From Bacillota bacterium (GTDB lineage: Bacteria > Bacillota > Clostridia > Acetivibrionales > JAEZXR01): 64,000 bases of DNA. This document shows positions 42,710 through 54,600 of the stretch, one piece after another (position 1 is the stretch's first letter; each line of letters opens with the position of its first letter). The notes beneath the pieces are model-generated. The model worked only from the letters and a program-made list of their open reading frames with translations, searched no databases and had not been told where the DNA came from. Where the stretch lies: NCBI GenBank assembly GCA_023419605.1, contig JAEZXR010000103.1:41731-105730 (forward strand). The letters are read 5' to 3'. Both the position numbers and the translations under genes were made by a program.

Positions 42710-43798
42710 TCAATCTTTTAAGGATTCACACAGCATTAGCAGGGCCAGTCCCTGTCCATATAGGATCGGGTATCTTTCCCGGGTTTTATACTCTTCCAGC
42801 GAAGGCATGACCGGCGTACCCGTGGAAACCCCTTCTACGCCCCCGTCTTCATTGATACTGTCCATAACCGCTTTCTCCGCTTTATATACGACCTCCATCA
42901 ATGTCGCCGGAAGATATCCTTTCCGTACTCCTCTTCGGATTCCATAGGCGATGCCTGCAGTTGCCGAGGTTTCATCGTAGGAATCCGGGTGGTCCAACAG
43001 TGTGCCGAACATTCCGGTGGGCCTCTGAAGCCTGCTCAACGCCGCCACCTGCTCCTGCAGGGAATCGATGATCTCTTTCCTCCCGCTGCATTCCATAGGG
43101 AGCTCTTCCAGTATCTCAACAGTACTGGCGGTGATCCACGCATTAGCCCTCCCCCATAGAGCTCCGGACATCCAGCCCTGGCTCTCGCAGTTCCACCCGT
43201 GATAGAACACCCCGGTCTTTTTATCCTTTAACAATTTATGGTGAATGTACAACTGCTTACCAGCCTCTTCCCAATATCTCGGGTTTCCTGTAATTCGGCC
43301 AAGCCTTGCCAAAAAAATACAAGCCATGAAAAGAGTATCTGCCCAAATCTGCTCGGAAAAGCCAGATCCTGCTTCGTTAACAGTGTGTTCAAAGCCACCT
43401 TCTCTGGTTCTGGGCGCATGCTCCAGTATCCAATCTGCTGCGTCAACGCATACCTTCAAATCATCGGGAATTCCTGCGGCTTCATACAAGCCCAGCACAG
43501 TCAACAGCGGCGCTGTAGCATTTACAGTCTTTACGCCATAAGCCTTATGCATCAGCCCGTTTACCCAGTTCCGCATATATTCGTAATATTCCGGATTCCC
43601 TGTTTCTTTCCAGGCTCTAAAAATTCCATAGGCAGCTACTCCCGGACTCCAGTCCCAGTAGGTCATATTCAGTGCCCACGTTGGATCCGAGTAATCATTC
43701 ACATACCCGACGCTGCCATAATTTTTAACAGGTCTTTTTGTATTGTGGTTAATTACACATTTGACGACTCTATCGATTAAACTTGTTGTATCCATCAT
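42710..43798 (-). CDS. GH105 unsaturated glycuronyl hydrolase, second copy
   Basis: A 362-residue (alpha/alpha)6-barrel enzyme. The catalytic D154 (IWADTLFM) and H200 (FYHGW) keep the 46-residue spacing of YteR, but the protein differs clearly from the GH105 at 30450 and probably prefers another unsaturated product. GGAGG precedes two adjacent ATG codons (43798 and 43795). It lies between the binding lipoprotein and the unknown 556-residue protein, likely as one transcript. Confidence 0.9.
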   Translation of the reverse strand: MMDTTSLIDRVVKCVINHNTKRPVKNYGSVGYVNDYSDPTWALNMTYWDWSPGVAAYGIFRAWKETGNPEYYEYMRNWVNGLMHKAYGVKTVNATAPLLTVLGLYEAAGIPDDLKVCVDAADWILEHAPRTREGGFEHTVNEAGSGFSEQIWADTLFMACIFLARLGRITGNPRYWEEAGKQLYIHHKLLKDKKTGVFYHGWNCESQGWMSGALWGRANAWITASTVEILEELPMECSGRKEIIDSLQEQVAALSRLQRPTGMFGTLLDHPDSYDETSATAGIAYGIRRGVRKGYLPATLMEVVYKAEKAVMDSINEDGGVEGVSTGTPVMPSLEEYKTRERYPILYGQGLALLMLCESLKD

Positions 43799-43835
43799 TA
43801 TACCTCCGCTTTTACTCTGTAGATTCTAAGGTGCA

Positions 43836-43922
43836 GCGAAAATATTACTTCTACTTTTTTGCGGACCCGCCATTGTCTCAATGAAGGGTGTAGCAAAATT
43901 ATAGTAGAAGTTATATTTTCGC
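43836..43922. repeat. long intercistronic hairpin after binding-protein gene
   Basis: Arms GCGAAAATATTACTTCTACT and AGTAGAAGTTATATTTTCGC pair over 20 bases with one mismatch, around a 47-base loop. It starts 28 bases after the lipoprotein stop. It may stabilise the upstream mRNA or reduce transcription into GH105. Confidence 0.7.
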
Positions 43923-43950
43923 AAATCCTGAGGAATCAGTGATTTTAAAA

Positions 43951-45588
43951 TCATTTGTCCTGCTGTTCCCGATAGGAAGCTGTAAGCTCCTTAAGTATCT
44001 GCTCGCCCCCTTGGGTCCTCCATTTTTCCACAAATTCATCGAATTTGCTGATATCACTGCCAAGGATGATCTGTGTCCAATAGATGTCCCGCATAGTGTA
44101 AATTTCTTTCATTCTGGCGATCTTGGTATCGGATTCCAAAAACGCAGCTGCATCGCTGATCTGCCCAGGAGTGCCGAGTGAACTGTTAAGTCCTTCTGCT
44201 TTTCGTAAGGGAAGGGCTTCCCTGTACTTTGGCACACCCATGATATTGGGCGCAAGGCTTAGGGCTCCAAAGTCCCTGCAATACCCATCCGGCCACAGTT
44301 GGGTCTTGGAATCCGTCTGTCCCTGAAGCGAGGAATCCATATTCCCATTTTTAACCAGGTAATCTCTACCTTCCTTGCCCCAGTTTGCATATAGGTTGTT
44401 TTCCGGTACACAGGCCTTGTCAAAAATGGATAGGACCTTTTTTACATCCTTTGTCCTGGCGCTGATCCCTCGAATGGCGGTGTATTCCGAGCCGATGCCT
44501 GCTACATTTTTACCGTCACTGCCTGTAAGAACCTGTGCCAGCGAAACATAGTTAAATCTCTCCATTTCCAGGCTTTTCTTTGAAAGCACCTCAGCTTCCG
44601 ATACCTTTCCAAGTTTCCTTAGTTCAAATATTTCGATATCCTTATCATAAAGATTGGCATTCGTCCACCAGGACAGAGTACTGAAGACTTTTCCCGAGAT
44701 GAATTTTTCCCTGAGATTGGGCTCTTTCATGGTAGCCCACTCTTTGTCAATCAGCCCCTCTTGATAAAGCTTCCTTATATAAGCAATGGCTTCCTTCATG
44801 CGGGAGTGTATATCATAGGCCTTTATTTCGCCATTTTCCAGGTAGAAGTAACCGGGTTGTACACTAAATGCTCCGATGATATGATCAAATGAATTGCCGG
44901 CAAATCTTTGATCCCCCAAACTGCCGTAGGCTCCCAAGGGTATAACATCGGATTTCACCGATTTTACTTTCTTCAAAAGAGCATAGTATTCTTCAAGGGT
45001 CCTGACTGGCTGCATACCCATTTCGTCCAGAAAATCCTTTCTGTAAAGGACATTCCATCGATATCCCGCCCCTGGTCCGGTGTTATAAGGGATCCCGTAG
45101 ATTCTACCCTTCATCTTTGCTTTCTCAGCTATCTCTTCAGGCAACTCCTTCCAAAGACTTGGGGTCTCCTTTTCATTCAGTAACAGCGTTATATCTGCCA
45201 GTATATTTTGCCCCGCATATTTCTTATAGTCATCCAGTGTAACTCCCGTTACCCCGGTAAAGTTTACAATATCCGGAACATTACCCGATGCAATTCTCAG
45301 GCTTAATTTTTGTGCATACTGTTGAACATCAATATATTCGATATTGGCTTTTACATTTAAATTTTTTTCCATTTCCCGGGTGAGAATATCCTTTTCCGGG
45401 GTAATGAGTCTGGCGGGATCTGCACCGGAAAGCAGGTTCAGTACGTAGGGAGCTTCCTCTTCCTCCTTTTCCGAACCGTTTGAATTTGACTCCGCCCTCC
45501 AGTTCCCTTCAGAATTACAGGAGGTCAGAATAGCAACAGTCACTACCAGCACAAGAGCAAAATGTAAAGCTATCCGATACTTCTTCAT
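43951..45588 (-). CDS. sugar ABC transporter binding lipoprotein without adjacent permeases
   Basis: A 545-residue lipoprotein, lipobox ILTSC with Cys24, then an LplA-type binding domain. It is clearly related to the protein at 62225-63850 (shared blocks such as VQQYAQKLSLRIASG, KGRIYGIPYNTGPGAGYR and LGTPGQI). GAGGGAG precedes the ATG at 45588. No permease lies beside it; it is flanked by a YesM/YesN pair and GH105. It may feed the permeases at 38.8-40.6 kb or act as a ligand-presenting partner for the sensor kinase. Confidence 0.85.
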   Translation of the reverse strand: MKKYRIALHFALVLVVTVAILTSCNSEGNWRAESNSNGSEKEEEEAPYVLNLLSGADPARLITPEKDILTREMEKNLNVKANIEYIDVQQYAQKLSLRIASGNVPDIVNFTGVTGVTLDDYKKYAGQNILADITLLLNEKETPSLWKELPEEIAEKAKMKGRIYGIPYNTGPGAGYRWNVLYRKDFLDEMGMQPVRTLEEYYALLKKVKSVKSDVIPLGAYGSLGDQRFAGNSFDHIIGAFSVQPGYFYLENGEIKAYDIHSRMKEAIAYIRKLYQEGLIDKEWATMKEPNLREKFISGKVFSTLSWWTNANLYDKDIEIFELRKLGKVSEAEVLSKKSLEMERFNYVSLAQVLTGSDGKNVAGIGSEYTAIRGISARTKDVKKVLSIFDKACVPENNLYANWGKEGRDYLVKNGNMDSSLQGQTDSKTQLWPDGYCRDFGALSLAPNIMGVPKYREALPLRKAEGLNSSLGTPGQISDAAAFLESDTKIARMKEIYTMRDIYWTQIILGSDISKFDEFVEKWRTQGGEQILKELTASYREQQDK

Positions 45589-45644
45589 CCGTAATTTCTC
45601 CCTCAAGATAACTATTATCTGCTGTAGAGAGTCCTTACAACAGA

Positions 45645-45673
45645 ATTATAGGCGTTTTGACTTGTCCTGTACA
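45645..45673 (-). promoter_or_regulatory. promoter of binding-protein/GH105 transcript
   Basis: Minus strand TGTACA (45668-45673), 17 bases, TATAAT (45645-45650), about 60 bases before the ATG at 45588. Confidence 0.6.
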
Positions 45674-45743
45674 CTAGGATAAGGTTAAAAATCAGGGGGT
45701 AAATCTCAGATTTTTATCCTCAGTCCGATTCACACTCCTACCC

Positions 45744-47534
45744 TTACATATCGTGTTTTTGAGGCAGTCTTATCTCTACACAGGTACCATATTCTACGGG
45801 GACATAGCGCAATCCATAGGAATCCCCAAAATGAAGCCGAATCCTTTTATGCACATTCAATACTCCATAACTGTTGGAGGGCTCCTTTAACTCCTCTCGC
45901 AGTAAATTATTCATCCATTCTACATTTGCACCGGAACCATTGTCAGTAATCCGTATCACTATTTCCTGGTCCACCAGGGCTGTACCGATCTCGATCCTGC
46001 AGCCGCCTTCATGGTCTTTGAAGCCATGTATGATGGCATTCTCCGCCAAAGGCTGAATGATCAAATTTACTACCCTCGCTTTTGCTAAGCGCTCATCCAC
46101 ATGGAATTCAATCTCAAGGTTTGACCGCATCAGCTTCTGAATCTCCAAATAGCTTTGTACCTGCTTTAGCTCATCTTCCAACGCTATGAAATCCTTTCCT
46201 TTGTTCAGGCCGAAACGAAACACTGCCGCCAGAGATATTACCACGGTACTGATATCCCTCGCCCCTTTGGATAACGCCATGCAGTTGATGATATCCAGGG
46301 TATTGTACAGAAAATGCGGGTTGATCTGGGACTGGAGCAGATGCAACTGCAGTTGTTTCCGATCAATATCTTTAACGTATACATCCCGTATCAGTTCCTG
46401 TATCTTCCTCAGGAGATGTGTATAGCCTTTATATAGTTCATCAATTTCATTAATTTGGACTTCCTGCACCAGACTTCCTTTGAACCCTTCCACTTCAACA
46501 GTCTTCATGGCGCCCACCAGGTTTTTGATGGGTATGGATACCCGGTTGGCAGATCTCCGTATTACGATGCCTGCAATCAGTATGGATAGGAATCCAGCAA
46601 GAAAACCAATCCCCAGGATGGTTCCTGTATATCTTTTTACACTTTTTTCCGGCACCATGGCTAACAGCTTCCACCCGTTTTGAAAAGTCTTATACATGAT
46701 AATTTGATCAATATGATTTACTGGTTGTATTAGAACTCCTTCCCTGCCACTCAACCGCTTCACATATTCCTCGGAACTCAGGTCCATAAGAAATTCCTTT
46801 TCGTCACTGTAAATTACCCGGTCCTCCGAATCTAATAAAATAAACTGTCCTGTGTCTTCCAGCACCTTTCGCCCAAGGATATTTTTCATACTGTCGGTAT
46901 TCATAGCCAGTGTTACAATTCCAATATTTCTTCCATTCCGTATACTTTTTTTCTGTTTTGCAGAAAAAATATAGCTCTGTCCACTGACTTCCTCTACCCA
47001 CCATACACTTTGATTATCATTTTGACTGATCTGCTGATACCATGCTTTATCGCTCACTGCCTTTTTGCTGTAAAGCCCCGGAAGCACCGAAAACTGTGAA
47101 TTGGTAATTCCATATAAAGGACTGTTTTCATCTACAATCACCGATGTAATGTAGGAAACCTGCCCCTGATCTTCCTCACCGTAATCCGTTTTCAAGCTCA
47201 AAAGCGACATGTTTTCAAGGTTTTTGTAGAGGCTGAAATAATCGCTGACGGCTTTCTCCGTACTGATGGGACCTTGGTCCAGTATGTTTTCAATATCACT
47301 GTTTAGCAGGACAGTAGATAAAAAACTATTAATGCTATTTAATTGTGTAGCTACGTTTTTATGGGAATACCCCATGGATTGTTCCACCATGGCCAGGGTC
47401 TGCTTGTTTTGCATATTTATTATGATTGTACTTGATATAATGCAAAAAACACCAATCAGCGAAATCAGCATAACAAATACAGGAATAACGATTTTTCTAT
47501 ATAGACTTGCCTTGTCGTTCATGCGCTTCAGCAT
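45744..47534 (-). CDS. YesM-type sensor histidine kinase
   Basis: A 596-residue kinase. It has membrane segments at about 13-35 and 300-320 with an extracellular Cache-like sensor between, a HAMP region (VSIPIKNLVGAM), a His_kinase domain with H407 in QINPHFLYNTL, and an ATPase domain (ENAIIHGF, then ITDNGSGAN). AAGGGGA precedes the ATG. It follows the response regulator gene by 16 bases. YesM/YesN systems respond to plant oligosaccharides and switch on neighbouring transport and enzyme genes. Confidence 0.92.
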   Translation of the reverse strand: MLKRMNDKASLYRKIVIPVFVMLISLIGVFCIISSTIIINMQNKQTLAMVEQSMGYSHKNVATQLNSINSFLSTVLLNSDIENILDQGPISTEKAVSDYFSLYKNLENMSLLSLKTDYGEEDQGQVSYITSVIVDENSPLYGITNSQFSVLPGLYSKKAVSDKAWYQQISQNDNQSVWWVEEVSGQSYIFSAKQKKSIRNGRNIGIVTLAMNTDSMKNILGRKVLEDTGQFILLDSEDRVIYSDEKEFLMDLSSEEYVKRLSGREGVLIQPVNHIDQIIMYKTFQNGWKLLAMVPEKSVKRYTGTILGIGFLAGFLSILIAGIVIRRSANRVSIPIKNLVGAMKTVEVEGFKGSLVQEVQINEIDELYKGYTHLLRKIQELIRDVYVKDIDRKQLQLHLLQSQINPHFLYNTLDIINCMALSKGARDISTVVISLAAVFRFGLNKGKDFIALEDELKQVQSYLEIQKLMRSNLEIEFHVDERLAKARVVNLIIQPLAENAIIHGFKDHEGGCRIEIGTALVDQEIVIRITDNGSGANVEWMNNLLREELKEPSNSYGVLNVHKRIRLHFGDSYGLRYVPVEYGTCVEIRLPQKHDM

Positions 47535-47550
47535 ATTTTTCCCCTTGAAA

Positions 47551-48342
47551 TTATAGAATTCGATTCTTATATTCGGAAGGACTTACACCAAAATGTTTGG
47601 TAAAAATATCTCTAAAATAGTTCTGGTCCGTGTAGCCCACTCTGTCACATACTTCATATACCTTTATTCCGGGATCTTTCAGCAATTCAGCTGCTTTTTC
47701 CAGCTTGCATTTGACGATATACTTTGATATGCTCTCTCCCGTTACCTGTTTGAACAGGGTCGTAAGGTACTTTGCATTCAGATTAACAGTATCAGCCACA
47801 TCTTCTACCGGAATGCTGGCATGGAGGTGTGCTTTAATATAATCCATGGCAGTCTCTATAATCTTCTTGTTCTTCATACTACCCTGCAGCTTCATTACAT
47901 CCTCACGCTCATTGAGATTACGGAATTTTTCATTCACGATCCCCCGGAGGATCTGCTGCTGCTTTTGTTCTTCCAGGAGATTTCTCGCTTTTTGAATGGC
48001 CTGACTTAGTTCATCCGTATTGATGGGTTTTAGGACAAAATCCACAACATCCAGTTTGATCGCACTCTTGGCGTATTCAAAATCACCATGAGCCGTAAGT
48101 ATCACACATTTGATCCCCGGATACCGCTTCGTCGCTTCTTTAATCAACTGCAATCCATCCAACAAAGGCATGCGGATGTCTGTCAGCAGAATATCCGGAG
48201 TTTCCTTCTCTATAATCTCCAAGGCTTGCTTGCCATTCTCAGCGACACCGGATACAGTTACACCTATAGATACCCAATCCATGGTATGAACCAGCATGTT
48301 CCTGATGATTTCAACATCTTCTGCGATGAGTAGTTTATACAT
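47551..48342 (-). CDS. YesN-type response regulator with AraC DNA-binding domain
   Basis: A 263-residue regulator: a receiver domain (1-120) with phospho-acceptor D55 in LLTDIRMP and conserved Lys in LKPI, and a C-terminal AraC helix-turn-helix pair (VEDVADTVNLNAKYLTTLFK, then VGYTDQNYFRDIFTK). GGAGGAGG precedes the ATG at 48342. It is the first gene of the two-gene operon with the YesM-type kinase. Confidence 0.92.
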   Translation of the reverse strand: MYKLLIAEDVEIIRNMLVHTMDWVSIGVTVSGVAENGKQALEIIEKETPDILLTDIRMPLLDGLQLIKEATKRYPGIKCVILTAHGDFEYAKSAIKLDVVDFVLKPINTDELSQAIQKARNLLEEQKQQQILRGIVNEKFRNLNEREDVMKLQGSMKNKKIIETAMDYIKAHLHASIPVEDVADTVNLNAKYLTTLFKQVTGESISKYIVKCKLEKAAELLKDPGIKVYEVCDRVGYTDQNYFRDIFTKHFGVSPSEYKNRIL

Positions 48343-48654
48343 TTTTTCCTCCTCCATTGGACCCTATCTAGAGGCGGATGTGAAAAATGACAATTCTTTG
48401 TACAACAGAAGCGAAGCAAGGGGACGCTTCTTCAGTTGCACTTGAATTTATGTGAAACTGGAGAATCATCCCCCTGGTGCGCTCTAGCTGGAGAAACTAA
48501 TTTTCCACAGCCTCCTGCCAGATAGTATACCATAATTACTTGATACTGAAAAGGTTATCACCCTATGGGCTGGGCAACAATCTTGTATTGTCCATCTCCC
48601 GGGTTAAGTATACCGCAGAACCCAAATCTGCGAGTGACTTGTCTCTACTGGAGT
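48343..48654. promoter_or_regulatory. gap with extended -10 promoter for the YesN/YesM operon and a hairpin
   Basis: On the minus strand TGGTATACT (48524-48532) is an extended -10 about 180 bases before the regulator ATG; the -35 is poor. A small hairpin CGCAGA/TCTGCG (48614-48632) follows the stop of the giant protein but has no T-run. Nothing else is seen. Confidence 0.45.
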
Positions 48655-51600
48655 TTACTGTAGAATTACGGCATCTGCGTCGTTAGCCAGGTTATCCACT
48701 ATATAGGCTTTGACAACATCCCCCGGTTGTACGTTAAACCCAGCTGTTGCCTTATGGATATTTCCGTCAAAGTCTGCCTGGACTGCATTCACTGCCGCTG
48801 TAACTCCATTCCTTTGAAGAACAAATACAGCAGTTTCCTTCCCAGGATGTTCTGCTACAGGCGCCACATTGACTCCAAAGTACCTTAATCCATGGACTCC
48901 TTCTTTTACCGTCATGGTTTTAATTCCCTCCGGAGTCTCGCCACTTTCGTAAGCCGAATCAGCAATTACAGTTACAACATATTGAGGTACCCCTTCCACA
49001 GCATCCGCGGTGGTATACACTTTGAAGTCATCGACCTGCATGCCTATCAGCCTCGACTTCATTCCTGGGTAACCCGAAGCCAGTAAATTCTCGCCATCTG
49101 CCGCACTCAGCTCTTCTACTCCATCAATCCAGAAGGTAAGCTTATTTCCTTTAATTCCGACTTTATACATATGCCATTGTGTGGGATCAAAGGCTTTGTC
49201 CTTTTGAACCAGCGTCTTAACATAAACTCCAGCTTTCCAGTATGTCAGTTTCAGCGTCACCGTTTGATTATCCTTCACCCTAACTTCCGCTGCGTAAAAA
49301 TCATTGGCATCATCGGCCCGCAGATAGAACTCTCCATACCCAGTGGCTGTTCGTGTTGCAAACTTTGCTTTCATTTCGATCTCATAATCCTTCAAAGCGC
49401 TACCATCCTGGATATTGGTGAAAATCCTTGTAGAATCCGCTTTGGTTGTGATATATCCATTACTATCCGTACCGTAAAGATCCCAGTTTGCCGGAATACC
49501 CTTCCAATGCTTGTAGCTGTACTCTGTATCCTGGAAGTCGTCGACATATAGACTCGCTGCTTTTCTTCCTATGGAATTCACCGCCTGAATATAATAACTT
49601 ACATGGTCTTCATCAGAGCCGGGAATCGCTGCTGAATACACATCTCCCTCTCCTTTCGTCATGGGAGCTTCAACAAATGCACCGCTGTTTCCATACCGAT
49701 AATACACACTAGCAGTAACAAGGAGTTCATTTACAATTTGCGCTTCAATTACAGTATCCCGGTTCTTCACAAATTGCTTAATGGGAGTATGCGTTATCAC
49801 CGGTACAGAATCAACATGGAAACTTTTTGTGCTTTCATTATTACTCATATCTGACTCTGTTACTGTGTTATCCGTATCGATAACCACCCTTACCACATGG
49901 TCTCCACCTGTACTCTTCCACGAAGCATCGGCAGAAATAAGGAGGGTCTCACCGGCATCCATGACCGAAGAACTTTCCACTATAGATATCGGCTCTGTAC
50001 TTCCATCCACATAAAATGCTATTTTCATCCTTCCCGCTTCAATGGCCTTTAACCCCTGATTCCTGACTTCAGCTTTCATGTTTACCCATTCACCGGAATT
50101 AGGCTTTTCCGGTGTAAAAATAATATCCGCTACCACCAGATCCGGTAAATCCATCGGCACTGCTACTGTCCAACTGGAGAAATCATATTGACGAGCCTCT
50201 CCTCCATGCTGAAGCAGCAAATATCTACCGTTGTAATCCTGGTGCATATAGGGTCCATCAAAAGTGGGCCAACCGGAGGTATAATTCTGTACTACACCGT
50301 TTACCACACGTTCCCCACAGTAGGTGATGCTCATGGCCTTACCCAAGCGTGTAGTTACTGAAACAGCAGGATTTGCATCCTCCAGACGGGAAGTATCGAT
50401 GATAGTTCCGCGCTTCACCGCTGCTGCAAAACGTGCCAGTTCATTTGCTGCCCGCTCTGCCGATGAAAGGCTATCTTCCCCTGCTGCCATGAACTCTTCC
50501 GTAAGTGCTGTATCCACATAAACTCCATTTTTCGTGTAATTACTCCTTATGGTCTTATGGGCTACCGCATTGATCATTTTATCTTCTCCCCAGACGTAAG
50601 GCTTCATAGTCTTAAAGGCCAGAAGCATATCTCCCCCATGGCAGAATACCCATCCGTCTTCTTCAATCACTTTGATAAAAGCAGAACTGGATACAGGTCC
50701 TTCAATGTAAGGTCTGGGATCATTCTCCGGTATATTGTACACCGTCAACAGCTGTCCTTTGTTCTGTACCACCTGTTCATACTTGGTTGCACCATTATAT
50801 TTTTCGGAGAACTGTGGATGTGTGATAAAGAAAGTACTTCCCTTCTCGGGAGAAACCCAACGAACCATCCACCGACGCGTATCATCGGACCATGCCAGCG
50901 TTCCATTTCCATCATATTGACTTGCTACACCGTAGACCTTGTTAATATAGGTTTGCTTTGGATTTCCCCATGAATTATTTTCCTTTTGCACATAAGGGAT
51001 ACTCTTATCGGTTCCTATTCTTGTTATGATGTCCGGCAGCCGGTAACTGGAGCAGGCATTCAGTACACTGTAGAATTCTTCCGGATCCTTTTGGCCGGAA
51101 GGAACCGTAAACAGGGTAGGCATACGAACCCCACCGAAATACAGCCATCCCAGCACCGTTGCTGCAGCAGGCTCTTCCGGTGACTGCATTACCACATAGT
51201 CACGCAATGTGGAGGAAACATAGTAGCCCTTCACCCACTCTGCCGCCATGCTGGTGAACACCGACTCCATGGTCATTTTTGCCCTTTGTTTCATCTCCGG
51301 TTCTGTGGCGTGGTCATAGAGAGACAGCATGGTATTGGTATAGAATGTTAGGTAGGTAGTGGAATCATATTCCGTTACTCCCTTTCTAACAAACTCATCC
51401 ATGATGTTATATAACCATACTCTACAGTCCTCCTTCAACTGCTGTGCAGAAGAAGTCATGTTCTGGCCGTTTCGTGTCCAGGAAAAGGTCGCATCCGGCC
51501 AGGCTTGTGCAGCCAGATATCCTGCTGTATGGTACATCAGGTAATGGTTCTCCGTTGTACCCAGGGCCAGGTAGTCTACACCACTGGTAGCTTTGGCTTT

Positions 51601-54600
51601 TACTTTATCCTTAAGGGCTTGAGGATAAAGGTGTCCATACCGGCTGTAGCATTCCATATTAGCCCAGTGGAAGAACATGTCTGCTCCTTCATTATTCGCC
51701 TCTGTTACCAGCTGGATCGCATAAGAAATATCAATTCCCTGTTTGAATCGTGCCATGGCATAATAGAGCTTCTTCCTTTTGTCATCTCCCGGAATAATAG
51801 CTCTGTCTGCTACCAGGTTCAGAAATGTATCCGCCCGCTGATCAAATTCAGAGGTTCCTTCCCCCGGCTGCTTAACCACGATGTATTCTGTTAACGTATT
51901 GTTACTGCTATCCCCGGTTCCGCTGCCTTCGGATATCATTGCTGACACCGCACCGGTACCGTACACCGCATTCCATTTACCGGTACCTTCCACGACTTCT
52001 TCCTGTCCCGCTGCCAGAGAACCTGTATAGGTTGCTGTAGCGATTTCGGCACTCTTCTCCTTGTCAACCACTGTAAACCTTATTGGTAAACTCACCGTCG
52101 GAGCAGCAACTTTTCCCACGTTCTTGACGGTTGCCCGGAACGTAACCTCTTCTCCCGGTAATGGATTCGCTGGATACCATTTAATATCACTGACAGCCAT
52201 ATCTTCCAATAAAATTTCTTCCACATGAACCCGATCGAATTTCACGGCACTTACACCGTTAACACGAGAACACGCTGCCAAACCAGCTTCAATCTCTGTC
52301 GCCATATCCACCGTACAACTTCCCAGGGCCGCCCCCCAGTTCACACCATCACTTGACTTGTAGGCAGTATAGGTAGATCCGGTTCGTTCCAGCTTCAGAT
52401 ACAGGGGCAAGGAGGTGGCCGCACTCGCAACCAAATCCCTGGATGTAGTGGTACCGCCTGTGGCACTTCTATACTGCAGCTTTACCCCGTTGGCGGGAGT
52501 AACCAGCACCGCCACATACTTGCTGTCCGTCGCTGGGGTTTCTCTAAACATAAGTCCCCCCTTGGCGGATGCATTCGTATTTTGTTGTGCGACAACCCGG
52601 GCAGATAACAAATGGTTCTGTCCCACCTTCTGATGCAGATAGGCAAATTGATCGGAGGTTCCACCGATGTCCAGGCCTGATCCGCTGACAGTAAATTCAC
52701 CGTTTGAATGTACTGCCATACCGGGTGTTCCCACAGCTCCAATATCATGGAAGCTCCATGGCGCCGGTGGTTTCAGCGCTGCACTTTGAGCACTGACGCT
52801 CTTGCTGAATGCATTGTTTCCTTCATCAGTTTCGTCGGCGGTATTGGCCGCATCGGCAACTGCTGTGACCACGGAAGATCCTGCTACAGCAGTCCATGGA
52901 GTACTGGATGAAACCGCTATGGAACCATTCTCGGCAAGTTTTGCATTTTCAACGCTTCCATACAGGGTGCTTCCCGCCACGGTAAAAGCAACCTCCAATT
53001 TACCGGTAAAGTCTCCGATTCCCCGGTTGCCGACAGTAGCACAAAGCAGAACTGCATCCTCTTCAAAAAGGTTTCCCACAGGTACTGTCGTAATCCCTGT
53101 TACAACCAAATCCGGCTTTCTTGTACTATCGTCCATGTATTCCGGATCCTGGTAAACGTCTACTTCACAAATCTGTATCCGGGTAAGACTATCGGTGTTG
53201 TATTCTCCGTAAATCTGTACCCATCGCACCTTTGCTGTATTGAAAGATATTGTCTTTCTGTAATCCGCCCCGGTAAAGCTGTACTCTGTAGCCGGTGACA
53301 GTTCAAAGAAATTGGACCCATCCACACTTCCCCTAAGGGTGAACTTTTCCTTCCGTCCGGAAGTCCAGCCGGAACCCAGACTGATAGCAACCTCATTAAT
53401 CCGGTAAGCCTGCCCCAGGTCAATGGTGAGTGTGGCAGGTTCCGTTGCGGAATCCCACCGGTTATCCAAGCTCCCGTCAATGGCCTTGATGGCATCGCTG
53501 CTTTTGGAATCTGCGGTAGCAGTGACTCCGGCCCTTGTTGCTCCATTCACCTTTGTTAATTCCGCGGCAGTCAGCATGATCCGTTTGGAGAAATCATTAT
53601 TGGACTCAATCTTTTCCGTAATGGAATCATTTGTATCTGCAGTTGCTGTGATTTTGTGATGGTTAGGCTGAGCCGTCCAGGTCGTTTGCGCGGTTACGTT
53701 CACGGTCCGGTCCGGTGCTATACTGCCGCTGAAGTCGCCCAAACTCACGGGTGTACTATTGCCATCCACACAAAAGGCAACCTGGAAGCTTCCTATCGTT
53801 GCTGTTGTTCCCCGGTTCTTCACTTTGGCTGTAAATGAAACTGCATCTCCTGGGTTTGGACTGGATGGATTCCACACAATATCGGTGACCACCAGATCCG
53901 GATTGGAAGGTAATTGCTGAACGGTTATACTTTTTGTATATTCATTGTTCTGTTCATTTTTCTCTGTGATAGCGCTGGCGCTGTCAACGACTGCTTTCAC
54001 ACTGCTTACGGACAGTGCAATCCATGGACTGCCGGCGGATACATTCACGGTAGCCCCAGCCGGTATTGTGCTGTTATAGGCGGCAGCAGCTACCGAAGTG
54101 GCCCCTCCATCCACATAAAAGGCAATATTGCCGGAGCCTCCCACGGCATCGACACTACCCTGATTTTTCACCACGGCAGTGAAAACTAAAAGGTCACCTT
54201 CCTTTGGTGTTTCCGGAGACCAGGTGATGTCGGTCACTACCAGGTCCGGCAAGGTTCCCGGATCGGGAAGAACCGTCACTGAAGCCTGTGTTATTCTACC
54301 TCCGAAGGTCGTCGTAATGGTTGCCGTACCCGGCGCTACAGCCTGGATAGTTCCTATAGAATTGACAGTAGCGACCCCGGTATTGGAGGAAAAGTATTTT
54401 GCCTGGGAAGTTACATCCTGGGTGCCGCCGTCTCTATAAACAGCTGTTACTACCGTACTGTGGGTGGATTCTCCCCCCATTTGCAGCGTATAGTTTGCAG
54501 AATTCAACTGCAGGTCGGTAGGGTTGGCGGGATCTTCATAGAGTGCAATATCATCCACCGCATAGGCTTCATCAGTACCTCTAACATCACTCACACGGAC

